From Tillus elongatus (taxonomy: Eukaryota > Arthropoda > Insecta > Coleoptera > Cleridae): a DNA stretch of 64,000 nucleotides. Location: positions 17,041,565 through 17,105,564 of the forward strand of contig OZ023266.1 of NCBI GenBank assembly GCA_964006375.1. The letters are read 5' to 3'. The position numbers were made by a program, and so were the translations under genes. The notes beneath the pieces are model-generated. The model saw only the letters and a list, made by a program, of their open reading frames with translations. It made no database searches and was not told where the DNA came from. This document shows, piece by piece, positions 15,325 to 25,930 of this stretch; position 1 is the first letter of the stretch; every line of letters begins with the position of its first letter.

Positions 15325-15545
15325 TATTTATTGTCTGTAACTGACGGGGTGCTTTTCCAGGCTGCTTCTTGGATCAGCTCAGTAAAATAGTTTACGGTAT
15401 CATCGAGTTCATTCGGTTGCTTTATAGCCAGATTTAAGTTTATGGTATTTTCAATATATCGCTGGTATGATTCCCAGTTAGTTCTAGAGGTCGTTAATGT
15501 AGCATTTCGTTCCTTTTTTATCACTGTAGTGCTTAAACTTAAGGT
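15325..15545 (-). pseudogene. LINE C endonuclease-RT linker (5' remnant)
   Basis: Minus-strand ORF reading RTNWESYQRYIENTINLNLA, then DTVNYFTELIQEAAWKS and TPSVTDN. This is the end of a Jockey-type endonuclease region, which continues in LINE C at 13596 as NQIPLQVRQLIAEK. It shows that LINE D inserted here. Sequence upstream of 15545 is lost (5' truncation). Confidence 0.65.
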
Positions 15546-16079
15546 ATTTTGATGAAAAAAATTTTAGTGTCTCAGATCCATCAATAATTATTGTTGTATT
15601 ACCTCAGACGCCAACATCTATTGGCCATACCACTATTTGGCTTTTGGTGACAATTGTGTGATTTTAAGATGTTTGAAGAATATTCTATCAGCAAAAATAT
15701 AAATGCATTTTATAAAGCTCTTCTGACAGTTGGAAACTAAACCTTTATAAAACCAGAAAGCTTCTTGTAAGCAATGTTACTGTATAGCTACTACATAAAT
15801 GCTTTTACAGATAATTAATAAAACTTTTATACAGCATTTTAATTGTTATATTCATGTCTTACTAAGTAGAGATAAAAGCTTCTATACAGTCAAATTACAA
15901 CACCATTATCTTTTATTAGCCAAGTTGCTCTCAACAGCATTTTAAAAAAGATGTTACATTATGGGTCTTTTAAAGCAACAAATGGAACCTCTAAAAAGCT
16001 TTTCTGACGTAAAAAATACTTTTATGCAACACTGAGTGCTACTTGTTGCAACTAAAGAACTATTTTAGGGTAACTATCC
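15546..16079. other. Non-coding flank of piggyBac 1
   Basis: AT-rich sequence without ORFs. A short segment CACTATTTGGCTTTTGGTGA (15629-15648) recurs at 19061-19080, downstream of piggyBac 1, next to the start of piggyBac 2. That suggests a small repeat shared by both flanks. Nothing else identified. Confidence 0.5.
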
Positions 16080-16422
16080 TTAACACGTTGAGCACGGGCA
16101 TAAGCGAGAAAATATTTGTTCTCTGGACGGGCATTCGTTTTATAATTTTTCAGTGATGTAGAACCTGCTTTTTACTATTGTCTCATTTTAAGTTACAGAG
16201 GAAGCAATCTTTATCAAAATTTTCACAAAAAATTGCGTGGCATCTTATATATGCCTCGCCGTCTTTAGCTGGCCCTCAATTCGCTATGACGATGAGGCAT
16301 GAATGTGATGCCACATTCTGCGAGTCTGTTCTTGTCGCTTTGCAGTACATTTGTTTTGTCTATTGGCTAACTCATTTGTGCCATTTGTTACGTTTGCATC
16401 GTGGTGTAAATACATTATAAAT

Positions 16423-18506
16423 ATGGGTGAATATGAGCGAGTACAAGAACAACTCAAAAAATTATGGGATGAGTGTATGTCTGATGAAGACGATAATAGA
16501 AGTGAATTCGGTGATGTTTATCTTTCCGATGAGTATGAACCTAGTTCCGGTGAAGAGATTTCGAATGACGATAAAGCCGGAATTCCAAAAAAACGCGCAA
16601 AAAAGTGTACAACAGCCGCAGAAACGAATAATCTGAATAAAGTTAGACCATGGCAGAATATAAACGCAGATATGGTTGATGTGAATAATGGAGTAATTAC
16701 CTTCTATTTTTTCTTGTTCAATGTCTTCATTGATTATTTATTCATAGGTCGTTATATTGCAAAAATATGAATTATCACCAGATTTTCTAACTCATATTGC
16801 AAATTAAATGCAATATCAGTAACAGTTGCAATTTTATTTACAGATTGACAATACAATAAAATATGTTATTGCACAATATACAATCGAATATAACTATGGA
16901 GAAACCGTTGCTCCTACTCGAAGCAGTGACATAAATTGGGGCCCTGTTGATGGTTCTTCATTGAAACATTTCGAATTCACAGAAGCAGACGTTGGAATCA
17001 AACCTGAGTTTTATGAAAATTATTTAGAAAAGCAACCATGCGATTTTTTCCAAATCTTCGTTACCGATGACATAATACAGTATATGGTATATCAGACAAA
17101 CTTGTATGCTGAACAAGTGCTAAAGGAAAAACCAATTATTTAGAAAAGCAACCATGCGATTTTTTCCAAATCTTCGTTACCGATGACATAATACAGTATA
17201 TGGTATATCAGACAAACTTGTATGCTGAACAAGTGCTAAAGGAAAAACCAAAGCCTAAGGGTCACGTGAAAGAATGGGTTCCGACTAATTACGAATAAAT
17301 GAAAAGGTTCCTTGGCATTATGTTGTGGATTGGACTTATTAAGTTACCACGACTAAAAGCTTACTGGAGCACTAATGTTTTATTGGCCAATAAAGTGAAA
17401 GGGCTAATGGCGAGAAATAGATTTGAACAGCTCTTACAGATGTGGCATTTCAACGATAACGAAGATAACAATTTCATAAACGACAGGATGCGAAAATTGA
17501 CTCCTTTAGTGAATAAGTTGAACGAGAGATTTGAATATGTTTTGGTACCCGATTCCAGTGTTTGCATTGATGAAACACTCGTTCCGCTCAGGTACCGCCT
17601 AAAATTTAGGCAATATATAAAGAACAAAAAACACAAATTCGGCATACAATTATACAAGCTATGCACTACAGGTGGATATACCTATAAATTACTAGTCTAT
17701 TGTAGAAATGACAATGTGGGAGCTGGTAATGCTTCATATAATGTTGTTCTTTCTTTGATGGATAGAATTCTAGACACTGGACAAACTCTGTTCGTTGACA
17801 ACTATTACACCAGCGTATCTTTAGCTAATCAGTTATTACAGAGAAAAACACATCTGGTGGGAACTTTACGATCAAACAGAAAACTGAAGGCAAAAGAAGT
17901 GTTGAATAAAAAACTGAAGAAGCACGAAGTATTTGCCCAAGAAAGCGGCACTGGCATTGTAATGATCAAATGGAAGGACACTCGCGATGTATTATTATTG
18001 ACAACAAAGATGAAATAGTTAAAGTTCGTCAGTGAGGAAGAGAAATAGAACATCCTCAAGCGATTGTAGACTACAACAAGTCTAAAGCCTATATCGATCT
18101 CTCAGATCAGCTAAAAGCGTATTCACACTGCCTAAGAAGGGGCAGCAAATGGTACCGAAAACTAGCTATAGAGCTTATTTTGGGCTCGGCCTTGGTGAAT
18201 GCATTTCTATTATATGAAGAAATCACGCAAAATAAAATTCAGATTACTGAGTTTAGAGAACTTCTTGCTTTAGCACTCTTGGGCATGAATGATAGCCTTC
18301 CACGAGTAAACGAACCTATTCAGCATCACTCGTTACAAGAACATGCTAAGAATAGATGTGTAGTATGCTATGTGAAAAATAAAGATGAATTTGGACGAGC
18401 CGTGGCACAAAATAAAACAGCCAGGACAAAATGGCAATGTACATCTTGCAAGAAAAACTATTGCTATCTCATGCTTTTTCACAACGCATCGTGCCGAAAA
18501 AAATGA
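16423..18506 (+). pseudogene. piggyBac transposase 1, disrupted
   Basis: The ATG at 16423 opens MGEYERVQEQLKKLWDECMS with the acidic N-terminus (SDEDDNRSEF, LSDEYEPSSGEE). After an interrupted stretch (about 16680-16840) come FYENYLEKQPCDFFQIFVTD and MVYQTNLYAEQVL. The catalytic domain (17299-18018) has KRFLGIMLWIGLIKLP, DSSVCIDETLVPLRYR (first Asp), TLFVDNYYTSVSLANQLL (second Asp) and IKWKDTRDVLLLTT (third Asp). Beyond a frameshift near 18010, the C-terminus (to 18506) has a Cys-rich domain: CVVCYVKNK, WQCTSCKKNY, ASCRKK. All three catalytic Asp are intact; the duplication and frameshifts kill it. Confidence 0.9.
17019..17250 (+). repeat. 116-bp tandem duplication in piggyBac 1
   Basis: The segment starting ATTATTTAGAAAAGCAACCA at 17019 is repeated from 17135 with an offset of 116 bp, up to AAGGAAAAACCA. 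Because 116 is not a multiple of three, the duplication shifts the frame; the first copy ends in a premature TAG. Confidence 0.95.
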
Positions 18507-19444
18507 CTAATATCCTGTTATATCATTATATAGTATATTATTTTACGTATATTACCGATGTATTACCAAAATATCAATAAACGTTTTTTATTATAGGTAT
18601 TTTTGTACATTATTTGTCTGCCTAATATCATTATGTTGAACCATAATCAAACTAGAGTGTAATTCTAGAATGTATCGAAGTACCAATGGCCAGGCGATAC
18701 AAATGGTTCGTATAGACGGCAAACTATCGCTCCTCATGCATTTAGCATTATAGTGAGACGCATATAAGATCCACACTGTCTTGTGTTATATTGAACATGA
18801 GACCCTCATTGATGCCTCTCCGTCTGAACTCACCTAGATGGTGAGGCATAACGGTAATGCCACACCGTGCTCAACGTGTTAACCTAACAAATTGTAGAGG
18901 ACAGACATGTAGTATATATGTTTTATTCGCCAGTAGGAATTAGTAGCATATTATTCTTATCCCAACCAACAAAGATTCTGCATTTCATGACCAATTGTTT
19001 TATAGTTATTTCTGAATTGCATAAAATTTGCCTTTCTTACTATATTAAAGCATCGTCTACCACTATTTGGCTTTTGGTGACAATTTTGTGGTTTAACCCT
19101 TTCGTCACAGTGTCCTCTTTGCGGGACATGAGACGAAATGCGTTCCATAGCGTAAAATCGCCATACCTCATGAAGTTACATCGTACAGTCTTAGTGTACA
19201 CAATACCTATAGACGTGCAGTCACATAGCTCCATCTATCAGGCTCATGGAGACTAAGCTAGATCGGTTTAGTCGGTAGTAAAAACATGGTACTCGTCAGT
19301 TGTTCGTTCATATTTTTTGTGAGTGGGTTTAGTATCTATTACCGAGTAATTATCCAGATATCATCAGAGTGGACTGAAGTTAGGCCTACTGTGAAGAATT
19401 GTAAGTAACAATTATTAGAACATGAATTATGTAGCACTCAATTT

Positions 19445-19866
19445 ATGCGTACCGTCTGCGGGACTTTACGACATCTGAATACAATTCTTTCCAGGGTACA
19501 TCATAATTCAGTACGTGACAAACTGACACGTGGTAGAGGTCTTACTGATGAAGAGTTGTTGGAACTTATTGACAGAGATGATTTTTCCGACATACCTGAC
19601 CTGTCAGATGAGGATGATGGATGGGACGATTTGTCAGATTCTGAGAATCTTCCGCAAATGGAATCAGATGAAGAAAATGATGTGATGAGTTCTCATATAT
19701 GTGCCGACTCGGCAAATAAAACCGCGAATGATCTAAAAGATGACCTTCTAGGTAAGTTACAACTGACCAGAAAGGAAAATATCAAGTGGAAGAAGAATAT
19801 TGACTTTGAAACTCTACATGTACAATGGCATGAAACAGGCCAAGACGAGGAAATATTTCAAAGCTG
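19445..19866 (+). pseudogene. piggyBac transposase 2, N-terminal acidic region
   Basis: The open frame reads LTRGRGLTDEELLELIDRDD, then IPDLSDEDDGWDDLSDSE and ESDEENDVMSS, followed by KENIKWKKNIDFE. This is the typical acidic N-terminus of piggyBac proteins. The frame runs by chance straight into the RT thumb of LINE E, so a 315-codon chimeric ORF (19445-20392) is seen that is not a real protein. The natural continuation is at about 20830. Confidence 0.7.
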
Positions 19867-20829
19867 CAAATTTTGTGGCCTGATTATAGACAATAATGTG
19901 AACTGGAGGAAACACATAGAGTATATTGCTCCCAAGATCTCTAGTTCTTTATATGCCTTAAGAGTGCTGCAGAGACGTGTGGATGAGGGCACATGTCTTA
20001 TGGTCTATTATGCGTATGTGTATGCAATACTTAAGTATGGCATAGTGTTCTGGGGAAACTCTGTGGATGTGGACCGCATATTCATACTGCAGAAGTCTTG
20101 TGTCAGGTCCATGTATGGGCTGAAACCTCGAGAATCCTGCAGGCAGTATTTCATAAAGAAGATACTGACCCTACATTGTGTATACATATTGGAATGCGTC
20201 CTGTTTGTCAAGCAAAATATGTCGTTTTTCTCAAAATACCTGCCTGAGCATCATACAAGGTTCAGATTGAATCAGAAACTCCTACTTCCAAAAACACCAT
20301 TAACAAAAGTGCAGAGAAATGCAGAATATCAGATGATAAAAATATTCAATCACCTACCTCTCTGTTGGAAAAATATGGATGGAAAAACATAGAAAAAAGA
20401 ACTAAAGGATATTCTACTGAGAAAGTGTTACTATTCCTGCAATGAATTCTTCAGAGACGGAGACATATGGCCACCACTCCAAGATCAAGATTAATAGCTG
20501 TCACTTTAGCATGGCAACATTCACCATTGCATGCTTTCTCTGAGGGTGTTAATACAATATTTGTAGGGTGTATATGCGGATGTGTGGCTGATTTGTTAAG
20601 TCTGTAAGTTTTTATATTATCGAATTAATACTGCTGCATTGACGATATTTTATTTTATGTTTAGATTTTGTGTAAACATTTGTTATTGTTTGTTGTATTG
20701 TTATATATGTGTGTATATATGTTTATATTTAGATTTATATTTATTTTATATTTGCAAATGACATGTTCTACACCCAATAGGGTATTTATGGAACGAATAA
20801 AGTATTTTATTATTATTATTTCTGCTAGA
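19867..20829 (+). mobile_element. LINE E, 3' fragment inside piggyBac 2
   Basis: A plus-strand RT C-terminal region: FCGLIIDNNVNWRKHIEYIA, then YAYVYAILKYGIVFWGNSVD, IFILQKSCVRSMYGLKPRES, and near the end IFNHLPLCWKN. The 3' end is AATAAAGTATTTTATTATTATT at about 20800-20820, an (ATT)n-type tail. The 5' end is truncated within the RT. Confidence 0.8.
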
Positions 20830-21658
20830 CCCTATTGATTACTTAAAAAATATCAGATTCAATATTTGAAGTAATGGTTGAAATGACCAATTTGTATTAT
20901 ATACAACGGAATATTGCCAGACTTCCAAGTACGACTGTTTATCAAATGAAATCTTTTTCGGCATTTACATAATCATGGGAAATTTGAACTTTCCACGTTG
21001 TAAAATGTACTGGAGTCAACAGTATGGAATACCTATCATAAAAGATAACATGGCTTTCAATACATTCTCCAAGCTCAGACAAACAGTGCACTTGGTTGAC
21101 ATTACACAAAGAGGTGATTCTAAAGACAGGCTTTTGTAAGTGCGTTCAATATACAACGCTGTGAGGGAAAGATGTCTGCAGCTACCCCTTGAGCCAAACC
21201 TGTATGTGAATGAACAAATAGTCCCATTCAAAGGCCGAATAAATATAAAACAATATATAAAAAATAAGCCCGAGAAGTGGGGGATAAAACTATATACCCT
21301 AGCTGGGCAGAGTTGGCTAATTTATGACTTTCTCCTTTACCAAGGTTCTACTACAGAAATAAAAGAAGGGTATGCCCAGTTTGGAGCCGGAACTGGGCCA
21401 GTGATACATCTAGCAGATAGAATTTCAGAGAAAAATCACGGATTATTCTTTGACAAGTATTTCAGCTTTTATCACTTGTTTCAATATTTGCAATCGAAAT
21501 GTATATTTGCTGTTGGAACTATACGAGTCAATAGGTTCCAAAACCCTCCCCTACTAACAGACAAGGAAATGAAGAAGAATTGTAGAGTTGCATCAGACAT
21601 GGTTGTGAGTGAGGATGGTGTAGTAATAACGAAATGGTATGACAATAGGGCAGTATGA
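20830..21658 (+). pseudogene. piggyBac transposase 2, catalytic region
   Basis: After degraded sequence (DPIDYLKNIRF), the readable parts are FPRCKMYWSQQYGIPIIKDN, FSKLRQTVHLVDITQRGDS, then from 21140 NLYVNEQIVPFKGRINIKQY, HGLFFDKYFSFYHLFQYL and GVVITKWYDNRAV. In the positions where piggyBac has its catalytic Asp residues, this copy shows YVNEQ instead of xIDE (first Asp changed to Asn), FFDKYF (second Asp kept) and WYDN (third Asp kept). A TAA at 21137-21139 and frameshifts also break it. Confidence 0.8.
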
Positions 21659-21779
21659 TGACGCTGACTTTGTTAGCGAAACAATCGTCAGGTCCGAAAA
21701 CTATATTGTGATGAATCGGGTTCTCCAAATTGTACTTATCAGTGCTCATCACAGGTTCCAATCTTCACTCATTGAATTC

Positions 21780-22070
21780 AGTCGAGGCCATACAACCTTT
21801 GTGACCACCACCACCACCACGATCCCGGGGCAGTATTACATTGAATTATCGGACCGATTCGATAAGGAATTGAAGGAGACACGAAAGAGAGTGCTGTTTC
21901 ACCACGATAACGCACTAGCACACTCATCCGGAATTGTCGCGGCCAAATTACATGAACTGCGCTACGAATTACTGCCGCATCCACTGTACTCGCCCGACCT
22001 GGCTCCGTGCAACTTCTTTCTATTCCCCAACATGAAAAAATTGCGCGGGGGAAAAATTAAGCTCAAATGA
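21780..22070 (+). pseudogene. Mariner transposase fragment
   Basis: The plus-strand frame reads LFHHDNALAHSSGIVAAKLH (second catalytic Asp), ELRYELLPHPLYSPDLAPCN and FFLFPNMKKLRGGK. This is the C-terminal half of a mariner DD34D transposase. Where the third catalytic Asp is expected (APSD) the copy has APCN, so a catalytic residue is lost. A short (ACC)n run at 21805-21820 precedes it. No terminal repeats were seen. Confidence 0.8.
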
Positions 22071-22535
22071 TCGCATTACATAATTATAAAACATTTCTTA
22101 CCCATTTGTCTCTGCAAGTCAATTAAACGATGTTTGGTGTAATATGTTTTATAGAACACGAATTTTTCATGGCACAATATAGGGAAAACAGGTTTTCGGC
22201 TTGTTGTTTGAATACATGAATCTAACATGTATAGCTGTAAAGACACTTGACCATTTGAACACAGCCATACTCCTGGACAGGTGATCTAAAAAAATATTAT
22301 AACACTATTTAATTCAATAAAATAATAACAATATTGTAAACTCCTTCTTTTATTTCCAATATCACAATTCGAAAAGAAATAATACAAACAGAAAAGAGTT
22401 TTACGCCATTTAACCACATAAAATGAATTTGCAAAGACAACAGGACTAAATAGTAAATTATTATATTCCCACCTAATAATTATCGTTGATACTTGCATTG
22501 CTAAAATATTCTACTGTAATTTTTCTTATAGTCAA
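22071..22535. other. Non-coding, nothing identified
   Basis: AT-rich sequence between the mariner fragment and the 3' end of LINE F copy 1. No ORF or repeat recognised. Confidence 0.5.
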
Positions 22536-22780
22536 TAATTTATTTTGCCTTAGTTCCATTTACAAATGGTTGAGCACGTCAATTATTAAAATAAAAACAA
22601 AACTATGAAAACAAACTAGAAAACATTTCAAACAGACAAACACAATAAAATATTCGTTTGTCTCAGCTCTGTGCCCTATGGGTATCAGACAAATACTCCG
22701 CAATGGAGTAATAGCATCTATTAGTTAGGTATCATTTCAGCGATGCTTTAAATTGATTCACATTTTGAATTGTTTTTATA

Positions 22781-23535
22781 GTTTCCGGCAGCCTGTTATA
22801 TAGATCCACCCTAGCAAAAAAGGGGACTTTCTGTACATCATTTTACAGAACTGCCTATCTCAAAACAGATTCCCGTGGCAAGTGGAGTAAGAGTGCATCT
22901 CAGACTGCATTGTTAGCCCATCTTTGACACCATGAATATAATTTAACAGTTTATATAGGTAAACGCATGTTAGTGTCATTATTTTTGCCACCCTGAAACG
23001 CGCCCTACAAGATTGTGTTACTCTCATACCAAAAATCATTCTTGTTCTTTTTTGCCGTATAAAAACTCTTTCCACCTCAACTCACTATCCCCAAGCAACA
23101 ATGTTGTAAGATATCAAGGAATAAACTTCCGAGTAGTAGACAGTCATCAAAGCTTGGTATAGTTTCTGGCAGCCTGTTATATAGATCCACCCCCGCAAAA
23201 AGGGCGACTTTATGTACATCATTTTACAGAACTGCCTATCTCTAAACAGATTTCCGTGACGAGTGGAGTAAGTGTGCATCTCATACTGCCTTGTTAGCCC
23301 ATCTTTGACACCATAAATATAATTTAACAGTTTATATAGGTAAACGCCTGTTAGTATCATTATTTTTGCCTCCCTGAAAAGCGCCCTACAAGATTGTGTT
23401 ACTCTCATATCAAAAATCATTCTTATTATTCTTTTTTGCAGTATAAAAACTCTTTCCACCTCAACTCACTATCCCCAAGCAGCAATGTTGTAAGATATCA
23501 AGGAATAAACTTTTGAGTAGTAGACAGTCATCAAA
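22781..23535. repeat. About 378-bp tandem duplication within LINE F
   Basis: The block starting GGCAGCCTGTTATATAGATC at 22789 reappears at 23167, with both copies extending through TGTTGTAAGATATCAAGGAA and CAGTCATCAAAGCTT. Small differences between the copies show the duplication is not recent. Confidence 0.9.
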
Positions 23536-24826
23536 GCTTTGGTGCCAAGGAACTCTGCTAATCGAAATACTAGGAATTGGGTCTGATTAAGCCTACCGCA
23601 TACAACCTCAATATGTTCTTTCCATGAAAGATGCTGGTCAATAGTTACCCATAATACTCTCACGCTTGTTGCCTGAGACACTACAGTGCCCCGAAAATCA
23701 AGGTTAATTCCATGCCTTTGCTGGGCTCTAAATTCAAGAAATACGGTTTTCTGGTAATTTATTAGGAGCTGGTTGGCCTCACACCACATACCAAACCCAT
23801 CATGTAACGAGTTAACCTTCCGACCAACCTCGTGCGCATCCGGCCCCAACACAACCACTGTCGTATCGTTCCCGTACATGAACTACCTTCCCTACCCAAT
23901 ACGTTCACGCAGATCATTTACATACAAGACAAACAACAATGGGCCCAAAACACTTGCCTGCAGGGTGCCAAGATGTACATCAAAAGGTCGTGATTGCACT
24001 CCATCCACCGATACTACCATTTGTCTGTTTGTTAGAAACGATAGCAGCCAGTCACAAACAGGACCCTGAACACCCAGGCTCTGCAGATTTTTCCAAAGCA
24101 GTTGCGAATTCTGCGTATCAAACGCCCTAGAAAGATCAAAGATAAAAGCCACCACACGCTAACCCCTATCAAGTTTGTCGTATATGTACTCCACCATGTC
24201 AATAACAGCCGTTTCCGTTGATAGTCCAGGCTTGAAACCGTGCTAGCACTCCGATATTATTCTCCCTGATCTCCCAATAAGTTCTCCAATCGTACAGCCA
24301 TCGCTTTTTCTATTATTTTAGAATATACACTAAGCATTAAGAGTTGCCTGTAATTGAAAATATCTTGTTTGTCTCCCTTTTTTTGCAGATGGAATTACCT
24401 TAGCTTGCTTTAGCTGACTTGGAAACTCACTGGCAACAAGTGACAAGTTCATTATATGGCAGATGCAACCGGCTACTGTTTCCGGATATCGCTTTATTAC
24501 TGAGATGGGAACTTCGTCAATACCAGAGGATTTTTATTTTTTAAATTATTTATAATGTTTATAATTTCAAAATAAGTAAACGGTTCTACAACAATTGACC
24601 GATTATTCACTCTAGTCGTTGTGCCACCTAAAGCCTGACCACCGTACTGAGATCTTACCTGATTTTGAACTTCCGAAGAGAAAACATGACCAAACAAGTC
24701 AACTATGGTTTTTGTATCGGAAATAATCTGACCATTATGTCTTATTTTAATATTATTAGGCCCATTTTTGAGATTTTTTGTACGTTTGTTATTGTATAAC
24801 AGTTCAAAAAAATAGGGAAAATCCAT
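22860..24826 (-). pseudogene. LINE F copy 1 RT pieces
   Basis: In order on the minus strand: linker FFELLYNNKRTKNLKNGPNN (24826-24497); VAFIFDLSRAFDTQNSQLL (first Asp) and GTLQASVLGPLLFVLYVND (24155-23892); YGNDTTVVVLGPDAHEVG, where the catalytic YADD has become YGND (23879-23469); then two copies of MERVFILQKRIIRMIF-type C-terminal sequence (23459-23085 and 23075-22860). Compared with copy 2 (38535-37558) several stops and frameshifts are present, and the first Asp of the YADD box is changed. Confidence 0.85.
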
Positions 24827-25141
24827 TAATAACAGACTGAGAAATTAATTTCTAAAAAACACACGATTTGCACGTTTATAACTGTCAATTTTCAGCTGCG
24901 TTGCCATATTTAATATTTGCCGTTTTAACGAAATAAAAGATCTAAAATGCTTTTTACACACAGTACTTCCGACCTGACCTCCTGGACCTGACAACACCGC
25001 CTATCTGCATCAAATATGTCAACCAAACAACAGCCATCACCTCAGGTGTAAAAATATACGTTTTTGTTGCAAATCGAAACGTTTTATTTTATTATTTATT
25101 AAAAACGAAGTCTACCACATTGTTTAACTTCATTAAAGTAT

Positions 25142-25870
25142 TGTTACAAAGCACTTCAATAGACGTAGGTGCGGTGTTGCCACATCTCCAGAATTTCCCC
25201 AACATCTGGGAATTTTTGCACAGTCTGGCAACACCGCCTCCCCACCCCCCTGGGGTGACCCCCCTCAGGCGAAGTCTCAACCCTCTAGGACCAGAAATAA
25301 CGAAGTTACTAACGTGTACCCCGTCGGAACGGATAACTGAGGTCTGCACATTCCGAACACCCTGTATATACACCCTGTATACGCAGAGAACCCTTACACC
25401 CTGTATACGCAGAGAGATCTTATAGTTCGAGAAACACCTCTTGTGTAACATAGGAGTGGTGACCACATTTGGATCATCCTGTATATACATCCCCCTGTAT
25501 ACACACGGGACCGATCTGTATTCACAGAACTTTCTAGTGAAAGAAGGTCCTGGAACGTTCTGGAATGGAATGCTCTAGAAAGGAGGGGAAGGTACGGCGA
25601 GTATATAAAAGCGAAAGCAAGCCAGCCCGAGTTCAGTTCAGTAAGAGAATGTGGTAGTGACTTGAAGCAGTGTAAAGTGTTAAGAGAGTAGTGACTGTAG
25701 TACCAGATTAGTGACTTTTGTTGAGAGTAGTAATTGTAAGGCCAGTAAATGAAGTGTTTTGTGAGAGAGACATTCTAGAAATTTTATTGTATCCATATTT
25801 AGAGTGTAAATAAAGTTGTTTTGTTAAAATTAAAAGTCTCACTTATCCAGAACCCGGAGAAAACGTAACA
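25142..25870 (+). repeat. Left LTR
   Basis: Starts TGTTACAAAGCAC and ends GAGAAAACGTAACA. Near its start, GCGGTGTTGCCA (25171-25182) and its exact inverse TGGCAACACCGC (25226-25237) form a 12-bp inverted repeat. The U3 region has several ACACCCTGTATA units (25355-25412). A heat-shock-like array, TATA box, arthropod-type initiator (TCAGT at about 25633) and AATAAA (25809) follow in order. Confidence 0.95.
25552..25637 (+). promoter_or_regulatory. LTR promoter: heat-shock-like element, TATA, Inr
   Basis: From 25552 the sequence reads as contiguous 5-bp units: gGAAc gTTCt gGAAt gGAAt gCTCt aGAAa. The first three are a perfect alternating heat-shock element; the fifth is a one-mismatch TTC unit. 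A further GAA-TTC pair (AGAACTTTCT) lies at 25526-25535. TATATAAAA follows at 25602-25610 and TCAGT at about 25633, 31 bp downstream, as for an arthropod initiator. The same block is present in the right LTR (31534-31563 onward). This suggests stress-inducible transcription, which is inference. Confidence 0.7.
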
Positions 25871-25891
25871 ATTTGGTGTCAAAAGTGTGGG
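25871..25891 (+). other. Putative tRNA primer-binding site
   Basis: Three bases after the LTR end comes TGGTGTCAAAAGTGTGGG. The TGG start and the position are those of a primer-binding site complementary to a tRNA 3' end (CCA). I cannot name the tRNA from memory with confidence. Confidence 0.65.
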
Positions 25892-25930
25892 ATAAGTGAG
25901 TGAAGAAGTGAACAAGCAAGCTAGCTGTAA

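Larger units (their letters stand above)
13605..15325 (-). mobile_element. LINE D, 5'-truncated, nested in LINE C
   Basis: On the minus strand, LINE C sequence runs through TPSVTDNKY at about 15330, then switches to a different RT (FEKILKQRILGFI onward), and resumes as LINE C at about 13600. The A-rich end (T-rich on plus) at 13605-13622 marks the 3' end of LINE D. Exact TSDs are unclear, with only a short AAATA-like match. Confidence 0.75.
16080..18882 (+). mobile_element. piggyBac-like transposon 1 (2.8 kb)
   Basis: It is bounded by the TTAA target on both sides (16080-16083 and 18879-18882) with inverted repeats starting CACGTTGAGCACGG on the left and ending CCGTGCTCAACGTG on the right. 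This is the diagnostic piggyBac arrangement. The transposase lies between, on the plus strand, disrupted by a 116-bp tandem duplication and later frameshifts. Confidence 0.95.
19093..21660 (+). mobile_element. piggyBac-like transposon 2, broken
   Basis: The left end is TTAACCCTTTCGTCACAGTG at 19093 (TTAA plus a CCCTTTCG-type end). The transposase N-terminus is at 19445-19866, interrupted by LINE E, and resumes at 20830. The right terminus was not found; sequence after about 21660 belongs to a mariner fragment. Confidence 0.75.
22536..25141 (-). mobile_element. LINE F copy 1, with internal duplication
   Basis: The minus-strand LINE has a 3' end in TCAATAATTTATTTTGCCTT at about 22536, identical in kind to copy 2 at 37407. 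RT pieces run up to 24826. A 378-bp segment of the C-terminal region is present twice in tandem. The gypsy LTR element is inserted at 25141, so the upstream limit of this LINE is uncertain. Confidence 0.8.

Noticed and set aside
19445..20392. Single 315-codon protein gene
   Set aside because: Its two halves belong to piggyBac and to a LINE RT; the join coincides with the LINE 5' truncation point.
21140..21658. Intact piggyBac catalytic gene
   Set aside because: The frame starts at GTG right after a stop, and the position of the first catalytic Asp reads Asn.
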